From GCA-2732755 sp965228265 (GTDB taxonomy: Bacteria; Planctomycetota; Phycisphaerae; Phycisphaerales; UBA1924), in contig OZ245804.1 of NCBI GenBank assembly GCA_965228265.1, forward strand, positions 2,108,001-2,172,000: 64,000 nucleotides of DNA, written 5' to 3'. Shown one piece after another: positions 52,421-59,872 of the stretch; positions within the stretch are counted from its first letter, which is position 1, and the number at the start of each line of letters is the position of its first letter. Made by a program: the position numbers and the translations under genes. The notes under the pieces were generated by a model. The model did no database searches, had not been told where the DNA came from, and saw nothing but the letters and a program-made list of their open reading frames with translations.

Positions 52421-53118
52421 GCTCTTTCTCCTTGAACGAGTCCGGCCTGGGCGATCGCCTCAGCGAGCCGGAACGCTTCCTCGTCGTCGATGTCGGTGGA
52501 TTCGAGTCGATCAATCTCGAAGAGAACGGGCCGGTGCCCGATGCGGTTGCCTCGCTCTTCGAGGGTCTGTCTGCTGAAAATGTAGACGTTGGAGTTCTCT
52601 TCGTAGACGGGCGGGAGGTCCTGCGTGCGGAGCAGGACACTCGGGTCGTGGTTCATGGCTCGGCCGTCGGCGTCGTAGAACCGAGTCTGCCAGCGGGTGA
52701 CGCCAAAGAGCGAGTCCTTCTCGGGCAGGGCCTCATGAAAGGCGCGGACGGCTCGTTCGATGGTTTCGGCGCGGAGCAGGGGGTTGGTGCTGTGCGTCTG
52801 GAGGTAGTAGTCGGCGTCGATCTGTTTGACGGTGTTGAGCAGGACCTCGTTCATCGGGATCGAGCCATCGCGGAGGTGCTCGGGGCGTTCGATGACCCGG
52901 ACGCCCGGGAAGTGCTTGGCGGCATCATCCCTGATGGTGGGGCTGTCGGTATCGATCACGACCTCGCCCACGCTCGGGGCATCGAGAAGGGCGGCGACGA
53001 TCCAGTGGTAAAGGGGCTTGCCGTGGAAGGGGCGGAAGTTTTTGTTTGGAACGCGTTCGCTGCTGTGGCGCATGGGAACGAGTGCTGCGATGCGTGGTGG
53101 GGTGTTGGTAGCGGTCAT
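52417..53118 (-). CDS. NeuA/KdsB-like cytidylyltransferase
   Basis: A 233-residue nucleotidyltransferase of the CMP-acylneuraminate synthetase type, which activates a 2-keto sugar acid with CTP. The nucleotide loop is LVPMRHSSERVPNKNFRPF (the family reads IPARxGSKRIPxKN); then VVIDTDSP and LQTHSTNPLLRA in place of LQPTSPLR. These changes, especially M16-R17-H18, make it a divergent member, so the sugar may not be a sialic acid. First gene of a four-gene coupled operon. No NeuB-type condensing enzyme or epimerase is in the window. Confidence 0.86.
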   Translation of the reverse strand: MTATNTPPRIAALVPMRHSSERVPNKNFRPFHGKPLYHWIVAALLDAPSVGEVVIDTDSPTIRDDAAKHFPGVRVIERPEHLRDGSIPMNEVLLNTVKQIDADYYLQTHSTNPLLRAETIERAVRAFHEALPEKDSLFGVTRWQTRFYDADGRAMNHDPSVLLRTQDLPPVYEENSNVYIFSRQTLEERGNRIGHRPVLFEIDRLESTDIDDEEAFRLAEAIAQAGLVQGERA

Positions 53119-53154
53119 ATGCCAGTGTGCTCCGGCCGCGTCTGCGTGGTGATG

Positions 53155-53183
53155 AGTCTAGCGCGGGGGTCGGAAAGAGTCCG
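53155..53183 (-). promoter_or_regulatory. Candidate promoter of the sugar-acid operon
   Basis: On the minus strand CGGACT (53183-53178), a 17-base spacer and TAGACT (53160-53155), 37 bases before the ATG at 53118. The -35 matches only 3 of 6 consensus bases. The region is shared with the divergent ABC exporter genes. Confidence 0.35.
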
Positions 53184-53228
53184 TTGGGTGGGGTGAATAG
53201 GATCCCCCCGCAAGACGCGGAGAGCCCT

Positions 53229-54155
53229 TTGACGACAGCCACGACCAGCAACGATCCATCGCAAATCGAGCCCAGGGACGGGGAGATCGACGGGAACGAC
53301 CAGCCCGGCTCCACGCTCGAGCTGTCATCGCGCTTTGTCCGGGTGGTCGATCGCAAGAGCGACGGCATGTTCCAGCGGATCCGCGAAGCCTTCCAGTGGC
53401 GGGATCTGCTGTTCATGCTGGTTCAGCGCGATATCAAGGTGCGCTACCGGCAGACGGCGTTCGGGATCATCTGGGCGGTCATGGTGCCGCTGATGACGAT
53501 GGCGGTCTACTGGGTGGTCTTCGACAAGCTGGGCCGGATGGGGCCTGACGGGATGCCCTACCCGCTGTTCCTGTTCCCGGCGATGATCGTGTTCCAGTAT
53601 TTCAACTCGGCGACCGGCCGGGCCTCGAACTCGCTCAAGCAGGACTCAGCGATCCTGGCGAAGGTCTATTTCCCGCGGCTGGTGCTCCCCTTGGCGAGCA
53701 TCACCAGCCCGCTGGTCGACTTCCTCTTCGGGCTCGTGATTCTCGCGGTGATCCTGGCGATCTACCAGCACCCGCCGACGGCGGCGATGCTCATGATGCC
53801 GGCGTATCTCATGATCGCGATCGTCGCAGCCGCGGGGATGGGGATGGGGTTGAGCGTGCTCAACTCGCACTTCCGCGACGTGACGCACTTCCTGCCCGTC
53901 ATGCTTCATCTCTGGTTCTTCTGCTCGCCTGTGCTCTACAGCACGACCGATCTGGTGCCCGAGAAGTACTGGCTGTTGTACTCGCTCAACCCGATGGTGA
54001 CCGCCTGCGAGGGTGTGCGCGGGTGCATGCTGGGCGAGGCCTCGCCGGTGACGCCCGAGATGGCGCTCATTTCATGCACCGTGGCCCTGGGGATGTTCGT
54101 CTTTGGATTGGTGACCTTCATGAAGCTCGAGCAGACCGTGACGGACGTGCTGTAA
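53229..54155 (+). CDS. wzm: ABC-2 type polysaccharide export permease (Wzm/KpsM-like)
   Basis: A 308-residue membrane protein. After a cytoplasmic start comes an amphipathic segment with WRDLLFMLVQRDIKVRYRQT, the family interface helix, then about six spans. Also typical are YPLFLFPAMIVFQYF, PLVDFLFGLVILAV, and the late LWFFCSPVLYS followed by LNPMVTACEGVR. TTG 53229 is chosen because GGAGAG lies 5 bases upstream; longer in-frame starts exist (GTG 53193, GTG 53127) with poorer context. It forms the channel for a lipid-linked glycan together with the ATPase encoded 12 bases downstream. Confidence 0.88.
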   Translation: MTTATTSNDPSQIEPRDGEIDGNDQPGSTLELSSRFVRVVDRKSDGMFQRIREAFQWRDLLFMLVQRDIKVRYRQTAFGIIWAVMVPLMTMAVYWVVFDKLGRMGPDGMPYPLFLFPAMIVFQYFNSATGRASNSLKQDSAILAKVYFPRLVLPLASITSPLVDFLFGLVILAVILAIYQHPPTAAMLMMPAYLMIAIVAAAGMGMGLSVLNSHFRDVTHFLPVMLHLWFFCSPVLYSTTDLVPEKYWLLYSLNPMVTACEGVRGCMLGEASPVTPEMALISCTVALGMFVFGLVTFMKLEQTVTDVL

Positions 54156-54167
54156 TTGGGGGCTGGT

Positions 54168-55442
54168 GTGTCTGAGGCGATGATCAGTGTGGAGAACCTG
54201 AGCAAGCGCTTTGTGCTGCTCCGTCAGAAAGCGCACGACCGCTTGCTTTCTGCCTCCATCATCGGGATGGCCAAGCGTGCGATCACACGCCCGGCGGACC
54301 CCGACGAGGACGGGGACGTCCACTGGGCACTCCGCGACGTGAGCTTTGAGGTTGCCCAGGGCGAGGCGCTTGGGATCGTTGGCCGGAACGGCGCAGGCAA
54401 GAGCACGTTGCTCAAGATCATCTCGAGGCTGACCCGGCCCACCGAGGGACGCGTCGTGACGCGGGGCCGAATCGGATCGATGCTCGAGGTGGGTGTCGGA
54501 TTCAACCCGATGCTGACCGGGCGTGAGAACGTGATGCTCAGCGGCGTGATCCTGGGCATCAAACGGAGCGAGATCCGCAAGAAGTTCGACGACATCGTCG
54601 AGTTCTCAGGGATCAAGCCCTTCATCGATGTGCCGGTCAAACGCTACTCCAGCGGCATGCGCGTGCGGCTGGCGTTCGCGGTCATGGTCATGCTCGAGCC
54701 CGAGATCCTGCTCGTGGACGAGGTGCTGAGCGTCGGGGATGCCGAGTTCAAGCGGCGCTCGTCGGCGCGGATGCAGGAGCTGATCCGCAGCGGGCGGACG
54801 GTGCTCTTTGTGAGCCACAGCAGGCAGATCGTCGAGCAGCTCTGCGACCGCGCGCTCGAACTGGACCGGGGCAGGCTCGTGAGTATCGGCGCGACGTCCC
54901 GCGTGGTAGAGCACTACAGCCACGCGGTGCAGGAAGACCGCCGATCGGGCAACGCGTTCAAGGAATTCGAGCCCGAGACGGACAAGGCGATGTGCATCCG
55001 CGAGATCTCGGTGATCTCGGTGAATGGGGACTGCTCGGGTGAAATCGAGATGGCAGAACCCCTGCGGGTCCGGATGTCGTACGACATCAACGAGGACATC
55101 GAGGGCGCACACGCGTTCTGCCGGATCGAGACGGCCGACGGGATGGTCGTCATCAGCTCGGGTGACGCCGACTACGACCCCGCGCACCTCGGCAGACGGC
55201 GACGGGGGAGCTATACGGCCGAGTTCCAGGTCGACGGCGGGCTCCTGGAAGCGGGCGATTACCGCGTGAGCGCCAGTCTCGGTGTGCCCTACGAGAAGAA
55301 TTTCGATCGCCGACCCGACGCGGTGCAGTTCAGCGTCGTCGATCGCAGCAGCAGGCGACGGCTCTGGTACCCGCAGACACGCCCCGGGCTCATCGGGCGG
55401 GAGTATCCGTGGGTCTACGAGGGGCGTGCACCGTTTGTCTGA
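54168..55442 (+). CDS. wzt: ABC transporter ATPase of the Wzt type with C-terminal glycan-binding domain
   Basis: A 424-residue protein. Residues about 5-255 are the ATPase: Walker A GRNGAGKS (72-79), signature YSSGMRVRLAFA and Walker B ILLVDEVLSVGD. Residues about 275-424 are a beta-rich domain matching the Wzt C-terminal carbohydrate-recognition module, which in O9a-type systems binds the capped glycan end before export. GTG 54168 follows GGGGG by 5 bases; TTG 54156 and ATG 54180 are alternatives. Pairs with the upstream permease. Confidence 0.9.
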   Translation: MSEAMISVENLSKRFVLLRQKAHDRLLSASIIGMAKRAITRPADPDEDGDVHWALRDVSFEVAQGEALGIVGRNGAGKSTLLKIISRLTRPTEGRVVTRGRIGSMLEVGVGFNPMLTGRENVMLSGVILGIKRSEIRKKFDDIVEFSGIKPFIDVPVKRYSSGMRVRLAFAVMVMLEPEILLVDEVLSVGDAEFKRRSSARMQELIRSGRTVLFVSHSRQIVEQLCDRALELDRGRLVSIGATSRVVEHYSHAVQEDRRSGNAFKEFEPETDKAMCIREISVISVNGDCSGEIEMAEPLRVRMSYDINEDIEGAHAFCRIETADGMVVISSGDADYDPAHLGRRRRGSYTAEFQVDGGLLEAGDYRVSASLGVPYEKNFDRRPDAVQFSVVDRSSRRRLWYPQTRPGLIGREYPWVYEGRAPFV

Positions 55443-55467
55443 GCAGGTCGGGATCGGCTGCTAAACT
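55440..55467 (+). promoter_or_regulatory. Candidate extended -10 promoter
   Basis: TAAACT at 55462-55467 preceded by TGC (extended -10), with a weak TGAGCA 16 bases upstream. It lies 42 bases before the GTG start at 55510. Confidence 0.35.
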
Positions 55468-55509
55468 CCCGGTAGGGATGTCCGTCATCGTTGGCATCGG
55501 AGGCTGAGC

Positions 55510-57414
55510 GTGGACTTTATCGAAATCCTTTCGGAAACAACGAAGCGGCGACGGATGCTCGGCGTGCTGGCCGGGCTCCTGACACTGGGCGTGGCATTTG
55601 CGGGCCTAGGCATCGCGCTCGATGCGCCATCGCTCACCGTGCTCGCCATCGTCGTGCTCGCCTGCGTGGTCGGCATTCTCGGCAAGGTGCTGACGGCGAT
55701 GGCCGTTTACCTCCACGGCACCACGAATCGTCTCAAGGTCCTCAACGACCGCTACGACGACACCGAGGTCTGGCTCGAGCAATTCGACAAGGGTACCCGT
55801 GTCACGTTCACGAACCTCAGCAAGTCGCTCAAGGACGCCAGCGAACATCGAGCAAAGCTCGCCGATCTCATCGAGAAGCTCTGCGAGGAAGTGCGATCCA
55901 AGACCGAGCAGCTCGATCAGGCGGTCCAACTCCGCGCGACGCGCGAGGCGCTCGACGCCGCGGTGAAATCCACCGAGTCCCAGTCCGCCAAGCTCACCGA
56001 TGAAACGACCAGGCTCTCTGCCGAGATCGAGCGCGTGGCCAAGGAACAGGAGAAGCTCGTCGAATCCAGCACGGCGTCCAGCAACAGCGTCAGCAAGAAG
56101 CTCGACGAGTCCGAGGCCCAGTCGAAGGAACTGGTGCGGCTGGTCGAACAGTTGCAGGAGGCGGACGACCGGCTCGAGGCCGCCATCTCGGCGGCGGAAG
56201 AATCCTTCAACGCCAAGCTCGAGGAGCAGGACCGCCTGCGCAAGGCGGGCTTGCAGACCGTGATGAAGGAATCGCTCGATTCGGCTCGTCAGGAGATCGC
56301 CAAGTCGACCGACCGCATCGAGACGATCGACAAGAACCTCAAGAGCGCCTCGTCGCTCACAGGGCGTCTCCGCGGCGAGGGCTACGCGCAATTCGGAAGA
56401 CTGATCGGGGCCGACTTCATCAAGGAGATCCAGGGCGATCTTGGCAAGAAACTCGGCGTCGATATCTCCCAGCGCGAAGTGCGGTATCTCGAGCGCAAGG
56501 TGCAGCACCTGGAGGCGATGTGCGAGGGTCGCATGGCGACGACCGCCGAGGACGCTGTGGCCCGCGTGCTGGCGGCCCGTTCGCAGCGGGGCGACGAGAT
56601 CAAGGTGCTCGAGATCGGTGTGCTATTCGGCGTGAGCGCGGCGATCATGCACACGGCGCTCACGCCCTTCTACAAGAAAGTCCAGCTCGTGCTGCTCGAT
56701 CCCTTCGACGGGTACTACGGCTCTGACCATCTCGATCCGTTGACCGGTCAGAAGGTCAGCCGAGCGGCCGTGGAACGCAACCTGACGCGTGCGGCGATCC
56801 GTTCCGACGATGTCAAGATTCTTGAGGGCTTCTCAACAGACGACGCGATCATGCAGGCCGCGCGTGAGGAGGGGCCGTACGACGTGATCGTGATCGACGG
56901 GGATCACTCGTACGACGGCGTGAAGGCCGACTTCGAGCGGTACGCCGAGATGGTCGCGCCGGGTGGTGTGCTGATCGTCGACGACTACGGCTCGGACGAC
57001 TGGCCCGACGTCACCAAGTATGTCGACAAGGTCGTCAAGAGCGATAGCCGCTTCGAGCAGGTCGGAACGCTCTCGCGGACCGCGATCTTCAAGCGAAACG
57101 CGTCGCCGGCCAAGAACACTGCCGCGGACGAGAAAGCGGAAACGCCCGCCAAGACGTCTGCCAAGTCTTCTGAGAAAGCGCCCGCCAAAGCGAGCAAGGC
57201 TGCGAAGAAGACGACCAAGAAATCCACACGGAAAGCCGCGGCCAAGAAAGCACCCGCCAAGAAGCAGGTGCCCGAGCCCAAGGGCGAAGGCGAGGAGTCG
57301 CCGGAGCCGGTCGTTGTCCAGACTCGTTCCTCGAAGAAGGCATCGTCGCGCAAGAAGAAAGCCGCGACGACGCCTGTGACCGAGTCCGCGGGCACCGGCA
57401 GCAGTGAGACATGA
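55510..57414 (+). CDS. Membrane-anchored coiled-coil methyltransferase with Lys/Ala-rich tail
   Basis: A 634-residue protein in four parts. Two membrane spans at about 17-36 and 42-66; a long charged coiled coil at about 75-290; a class I SAM methyltransferase (Methyltransf_24-like) at about 360-530 with motif I VLEIGVLFGVSA at 366-377, VLLDPFDGYYG, VIVIDGDHSYDGVKADFE and GGVLIVDDYG; and a Lys/Ala/Pro-rich tail at about 532-634 resembling histone H1 (KAAKKTTKKSTRKAAAKK). The methyltransferase subtype often modifies sugars, which fits the glycan cluster. GTG start with GGAGG 7 bases upstream. The last codons overlap the next gene (ATGA). Confidence 0.82.
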   Translation: MDFIEILSETTKRRRMLGVLAGLLTLGVAFAGLGIALDAPSLTVLAIVVLACVVGILGKVLTAMAVYLHGTTNRLKVLNDRYDDTEVWLEQFDKGTRVTFTNLSKSLKDASEHRAKLADLIEKLCEEVRSKTEQLDQAVQLRATREALDAAVKSTESQSAKLTDETTRLSAEIERVAKEQEKLVESSTASSNSVSKKLDESEAQSKELVRLVEQLQEADDRLEAAISAAEESFNAKLEEQDRLRKAGLQTVMKESLDSARQEIAKSTDRIETIDKNLKSASSLTGRLRGEGYAQFGRLIGADFIKEIQGDLGKKLGVDISQREVRYLERKVQHLEAMCEGRMATTAEDAVARVLAARSQRGDEIKVLEIGVLFGVSAAIMHTALTPFYKKVQLVLLDPFDGYYGSDHLDPLTGQKVSRAAVERNLTRAAIRSDDVKILEGFSTDDAIMQAAREEGPYDVIVIDGDHSYDGVKADFERYAEMVAPGGVLIVDDYGSDDWPDVTKYVDKVVKSDSRFEQVGTLSRTAIFKRNASPAKNTAADEKAETPAKTSAKSSEKAPAKASKAAKKTTKKSTRKAAAKKAPAKKQVPEPKGEGEESPEPVVVQTRSSKKASSRKKKAATTPVTESAGTGSSET

Positions 57415-58268
57415 CGACCGCCCCGACACAACCGGTGTTGAACTCGTCGGGCTCGAAGCCCCGCAATGAGTGCGGGCAGATCCCGCCGTTCCGCCGCGTA
57501 CACCTCCTCAGAAGATGGGCGAGAGCCACGTTCCGCCGCGAACGGAGCAAGGCCGACCGTGCGTGGTCAAGATCGCTGACCGGTGCCAGGAACGTGGCAG
57601 TCCTCGACGCGCTGCGGAACAGGCACTGGGGCAAACGGTGCTTCGTGCTCGGAAACGGACCCAGCCTGAACAGCGTCGACCTTTCTGTGCTGCGCGACGA
57701 ATACATCATCGCCAGCAACCGGATCTATCTGCATCCCGCGTGCCGGGACTGGACGCGCTGGTATTACTGCGCCGTCAACCCGAACGTGATCGAGCAATTC
57801 TCGACGGAGATCGCGGCTCTGCCGGCGATGCGATTCCTGGCGTGGGAGCATCGGCACCTCATGCCCGGCGCGGAGAACACCGTCTGGTTGAGATCCCGGA
57901 ACGAGCCACGATTCTCGTTCGACCCCGCCGACGCGATCTGGCAGGGCGCGACGGTGACTTACGTTGCGCTGCAGATGGCCTTCCACCTTGGCTTCACCGA
58001 TGTCGTTCTGTTTGGTGTTGACCATCACTACGACCGCGCCGGTCAGCCCAACAAGCTGGTGACCTCGGGCGAGCCCGATCCGGATCACTTTGCGGAGAAT
58101 TACTTCGGCGAAGGTGTGCGCTGGCAGCTGCCCGATCTTTCGCAGTCAGAGCTCGCGTACCGGTTCGCCAAGCTCGCGTTCGAGCAGGAGGGGCGCCGGG
58201 TCAGGGACGCCACTATCAACGGCAAACTCGACGTCTTCCCGAAGGTCAGGCTTGCCGATCTGTTCTGA
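57411..58268 (+). CDS. DUF115/MptE-like protein, possible glycan-modifying enzyme
   Basis: A 285-residue protein. Residues about 74-105 read GKRCFVLGNGPSLNSVDL then IIASNRIYLHPA. This GNGPSL/SNR pattern is typical of the DUF115 family, which includes Maf-type flagellin glycosyltransferases and 6-hydroxymethylpterin diphosphokinase MptE. Later VLFGVDHHYDRAG is also family-like. The first 60 residues are basic and variable. In this neighbourhood a role in glycan assembly is more likely than pterin synthesis; the exact reaction is unknown. Coupled to the upstream gene by ATGA. Confidence 0.72.
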   Translation: MTTAPTQPVLNSSGSKPRNECGQIPPFRRVHLLRRWARATFRRERSKADRAWSRSLTGARNVAVLDALRNRHWGKRCFVLGNGPSLNSVDLSVLRDEYIIASNRIYLHPACRDWTRWYYCAVNPNVIEQFSTEIAALPAMRFLAWEHRHLMPGAENTVWLRSRNEPRFSFDPADAIWQGATVTYVALQMAFHLGFTDVVLFGVDHHYDRAGQPNKLVTSGEPDPDHFAENYFGEGVRWQLPDLSQSELAYRFAKLAFEQEGRRVRDATINGKLDVFPKVRLADLF

Positions 58269-58291
58269 GCCCCTGCCGAGCCGTGGTCACG

Positions 58292-59722
58292 ATGACGAAC
58301 ACCCCCGCACTCTCGATCATCACCCCGGTCCTGAACGGCGAAGCGTTCATCGGCGACGCGATCCGGTCGGTCCATCAGGCCGCGGCTCTTGGCGCCGATG
58401 TCGAACACATCATCGTTGACGGCGGTTCGACTGATCGAACGCTTGAGATCGTCGAACACGCGAGAGCAACCGGCGGCTCGCCGATCACGCACGTGCTCAC
58501 AGGGCCGGACTCCGGTCAGTCCGAGGCGATCAACCGGGGTCTCGGTGTCGCTGCTGGTCGCTACGCGGGGTGGCTCAATGCGGATGACTTCTATGTGCCG
58601 GGTGGGCTTGCCGCGTTGTCCGAGTTCGCAACGGGTTCAAACGAGGATGTCATCCTCGGTCGGTGCCGATTCGTGGACCCGGTGGGGCGGACGGTCTTTG
58701 CGCCGACGCCGCCGGATCCCGTGACAGCCGACGCGCTGCTCCGGTTGCTCTCCGGCTGGTTTGCGGGACGATCGATCGTTCAGCCAGAGGCGTTCGTCAA
58801 GCGCGAGTCATTGCTCGCAGCGGGGGGTGTCGAGGAATCGCTTCATTACACGATGGATTACCACCTCTGGTTGCGGCTGGCGATCGACGGGGCGGCGTTC
58901 CGCATGACCGGGATCGATCTGGCTCGCCAGCTTGCGCACCCGGGGCAGAAGACCATCGATAACGCCGCGGTCGTGGCGGAGATGCTGACGTATGCGTTCG
59001 GGATGCTGGACCGAGTGCCATCGTCACCCGGTCGTGAGAAGGCGGCAGAGGAACTCGAACGTCTCCGTGATCGGCTGCGGAGATTCAATTCGATCACTGC
59101 GGGCCATGGCAGGCTTCTTGCTGCGGCGTCATCAAGATTCGTATCTGCCCCGGGCGACAACGGTCTCTCGGATTCGCAGACTCAGTTCGTCCGGAGCTGC
59201 GTGTCGTCACGGAGCAGCCTGCTTATCGCGGGCATGGATCCGCAAGTGACGAGCCGATTGATCTCGGGGCTTCGGGTCAAAGTGCCGCCGGTCATGACGG
59301 GCAAGATCCCGATGGTCAGCGGTGCATTCGATGTGGTGCTGACCAGCGGTGCTGCCGCGGCTGCTTTGCCCGATACTTTCACGCTGACTGATCTGCTGAA
59401 GCCTGGTGGGAGCGTCTTTCTGACCGGCGCGATCTCGGGTGATCTGCTGCGCAAGCAGATTCTTTCGGAGCGGAAAGCACTCGCGGATTCGTTGACGTAC
59501 AACGGGCCTGTGCCGCTCGATACGCAGGGTGCTGAGCGGGATCGTGGACAACTGCACCGGCAGTGGGCGCATTCCCGGGCTGTCCGCGTGCCGGGGACGG
59601 TGCGTGTCGAGTCAATTGATGATGACGCACAGCGCTGGCTGAGCCTGACAGCCGGCGGCGTGACGCGCCCGGGAGTGCCGGACACGGGCTATCGGACCGG
59701 GTTTCTGTACCGGTTGTACTGA
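58292..59722 (+). CDS. Glycosyltransferase family 2 with C-terminal methyltransferase-like domain
   Basis: A 476-residue protein. Residues 1-250 are a GT-A glycosyltransferase: LSIITPVLNGEAFIGDAIRS, VDGGSTDRT (D43-T50), SEAINRGLGVAAGRYAGWLN and NADDFY. Residues about 290-476 include FDVVLTSGAAAAALPDTF and LKPGGSVFLTG, the pattern of the late half of a Rossmann methyltransferase, but no clear SAM-binding motif I; it may be degenerate or serve another purpose. ATG 58292 is used; GTG 58283 is three codons earlier. Nothing but a 150-base gap separates it from the adhesin gene. Confidence 0.8.
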   Translation: MTNTPALSIITPVLNGEAFIGDAIRSVHQAAALGADVEHIIVDGGSTDRTLEIVEHARATGGSPITHVLTGPDSGQSEAINRGLGVAAGRYAGWLNADDFYVPGGLAALSEFATGSNEDVILGRCRFVDPVGRTVFAPTPPDPVTADALLRLLSGWFAGRSIVQPEAFVKRESLLAAGGVEESLHYTMDYHLWLRLAIDGAAFRMTGIDLARQLAHPGQKTIDNAAVVAEMLTYAFGMLDRVPSSPGREKAAEELERLRDRLRRFNSITAGHGRLLAAASSRFVSAPGDNGLSDSQTQFVRSCVSSRSSLLIAGMDPQVTSRLISGLRVKVPPVMTGKIPMVSGAFDVVLTSGAAAAALPDTFTLTDLLKPGGSVFLTGAISGDLLRKQILSERKALADSLTYNGPVPLDTQGAERDRGQLHRQWAHSRAVRVPGTVRVESIDDDAQRWLSLTAGGVTRPGVPDTGYRTGFLYRLY

Positions 59723-59872
59723 CTGCGCGGCCTGCTTCGATCGTCATCCTTCATCTCGCTCGATCCGGGTCGACGGGGGTTGCCCTCGTATATCGGAGCC
59801 GCCGAAGGGATCCGCGGAACCCAGCCGCGGGCAGGTGCTGCGCGCGGATGTCGACTTGAGACGGAGCCCGCC

